Below, one piece after another: positions 4,942 to 5,403 of a stretch of 5,403 nucleotides of DNA. This DNA comes from Aquificota bacterium (GTDB lineage Bacteria > Aquificota > Aquificia > Aquificales > Aquificaceae), in the NCBI GenBank assembly GCA_024280065.1, contig JAJRQX010000177.1:1-5403 (forward strand). The letters run 5' to 3'. The notes under the pieces were generated by a model. The model was not told where the DNA came from, searched no databases, and saw only the letters and a list, made by a program, of their open reading frames with translations. A program made the translations under genes and the position numbers. Within the stretch, counting starts at the first letter, position 1. Each line of letters opens with the position of its first letter.

Positions 4942-5273
4942 CAGCCACCTTCCTTCTTCTCCGCCTCCTGAGCCTCAAGCTTCTCCGCCTGCTCTACCAG
5001 GGATAGCAGGTGGGGTATGGCACCTTTTAGGGCTTCAAGGTTCGTAAGCTCCCTCATCTGGGAAACTATCACCGTAAGCGGTTCAATTATCTCCTCCTTA
5101 AGGGGTCCCTGTCCGGTCTTCATCTGAGCTAAGGCTGCTGTGATGGGATACTTTACGGACTCTATAAGGGGCCTGGCACAGTCCCTGTCCTGACACTCGG
5201 CTATCCTTCTCAGGAAGTCGGAGCTTTTCTTTATCAGGTTAATAGCTATCTGAAACTCCTGGGACATCGCCAT
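4941..5273 (-). CDS. Hypothetical 110-aa helical protein between leuS alpha and pyrC
   Basis: I do not recognise a family. The protein reads as nearly all alpha-helical: amphipathic helices at about 5-26, 33-51, 59-75 and 79-104, and a charged C-terminal tail rich in E, K and A ending in Gly-Gly. There is one cysteine pair, C27-x4-C32, and no signal peptide or membrane segment. It starts 1 nt after the leuS stop and its own TGA shares a base with the pyrC ATG, so it is made from the same mRNA and in step with PyrC. The ATG at 5273 is preferred over the one at 5267 because a perfect AAGGAGGT lies 8 nt before it (14 nt for the other). A small adaptor or scaffold for a neighbour is possible but is inference; nothing in the sequence names a function. 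Confidence 0.8.
   Translation of the reverse strand: MAMSQEFQIAINLIKKSSDFLRRIAECQDRDCARPLIESVKYPITAALAQMKTGQGPLKEEIIEPLTVIVSQMRELTNLEALKGAIPHLLSLVEQAEKLEAQEAEKKEGG
4946..4950 (-). promoter_or_regulatory. Ribosome binding site of pyrC (AGGTG)
   Basis: On the - strand AGGTG, inside GGAAGGTGG, sits 4 nt before the pyrC ATG at 4941 and within the last codons of the 110-residue gene. It pairs with the 3' part of the anti-Shine-Dalgarno, which fits the short spacing. Together with the TGATG overlap it supports coupled translation. Confidence 0.6.
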
Positions 5274-5274
5274 A

Positions 5275-5403
5275 TCAGGCTACCTCCTTCATCTTCTTTA
5301 TAAGATCCTCTACATCATCCTCTTCAGAAAGACCGAGGAACTCAAGGAGCTTTCCGACGCTCACCCATCTCTTCAGGACCATACCCTGGGTTATGAGTCT
5401 TGA
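5275..5403 (-). CDS. leuS: Leucyl-tRNA synthetase alpha subunit, extreme C-terminus (split LeuRS), partial
   Basis: Only the last 42 codons and the TGA stop are in the window; the gene continues past the right edge. The fragment begins SRLITQGMVLKRW, matching the (L/I)TQGMVL motif that precedes the KMSKS loop in bacterial leucyl-tRNA synthetases. It then has a lysine/glutamate-rich helical tail (VGKLLEFLGL, then an acidic run, ending KKMKEVA) and stops. A single-chain LeuRS would continue through KMSKS and the anticodon-binding domain. Ending here fits the alpha subunit of the two-chain LeuRS known from Aquifex aeolicus, whose beta subunit carries KMSKS. No beta subunit follows: the next genes are the 110-residue protein (1 nt away) and pyrC. 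The identification rests on one short motif plus the stop position, so a LeuRS-like fragment or a premature stop is not fully excluded. Confidence 0.77.
   Translation of the reverse strand, partial: SRLITQGMVLKRWVSVGKLLEFLGLSEEDDVEDLIKKMKEVA
5282..5289 (-). promoter_or_regulatory. Ribosome binding site of the 110-aa gene (AAGGAGGT)
   Basis: A full AAGGAGGT on the - strand, 8 nt before the ATG at 5273, lies inside the last codons of the leuS fragment. It decides the start codon and shows that this organism uses canonical Shine-Dalgarno sequences inside operons, in contrast to the promoter-proximal genes of this window. Confidence 0.85.

Noticed and set aside
4402..4971. 189-codon + strand open frame opposite pyrC
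   Set aside because: It is a shadow of the highly conserved pyrC frame; its protein sequence has no recognisable motif and no Shine-Dalgarno supports it.

Overview
The window looks like part of a chromosome from a thermophilic, chemolithoautotrophic bacterium of the Aquificales (Aquifex / Hydrogenobacter / Hydrogenivirga type). Three observations support this. The dihydroorotase carries all its zinc ligands at the positions I recall for the Aquifex aeolicus enzyme (H61, H63, D153, H180, H232, D305). The leucyl-tRNA synthetase fragment at the right edge stops just before the KMSKS region, as expected for the two-subunit LeuRS of that group. Arginine is encoded mostly by AGG, proteins are short and highly charged, and genes are packed with almost no spacers. 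The species cannot be named from the sequence.

Layout from left to right: (1) the 3' part of a histone-deacetylase-like (AcuC/HDAC fold) gene on the + strand; (2) a convergent ParB-domain protein on the - strand, sharing 4 bp with gene 1; (3) a 69-bp divergent promoter region that holds a near-consensus CRP/FNR-family operator and two very short leaders; (4) a + strand iron-sulfur protein with two [4Fe-4S] motifs and two complete CCG (heterodisulfide-reductase/GlcF-like) domains; (5) a convergent - strand class I fumarase beta subunit, again sharing 4 bp with its neighbour; (6) a 161-bp gap with the fumarase promoter and a 24-bp dyad; (7) a - strand run in transcription order leuS alpha subunit (3' end only), a 110-residue helical protein, pyrC, and a 154-residue unknown protein, separated by +1, -1 and +2 nt.

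Functionally, the window mixes carbon and nucleotide metabolism. The fumarase subunit would interconvert malate and fumarate, which in this group means the reductive TCA cycle. The CCG iron-sulfur protein is an electron-transfer subunit whose flavoprotein partner is not in view. PyrC makes dihydroorotate for pyrimidine synthesis. The leuS-to-unknown run is almost certainly one transcript with translational coupling. No mobile element, CRISPR array, tRNA or rRNA is visible, and no stretch over 300 bp lacks a gene.

The most interesting signals are regulatory. All three genes that appear to start their own transcript have a -10-like hexamer only 8-9 nt from the ATG and no Shine-Dalgarno, suggesting leaderless mRNAs, while the first operon-internal gene has a strong Shine-Dalgarno. 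The CRP/FNR-like palindrome is centred at -41.5 from the predicted start of the iron-sulfur gene. I found no clear evidence of a wholly new system; the least explained parts are the ParB-like protein, the two small operon proteins and the two promoter dyads.
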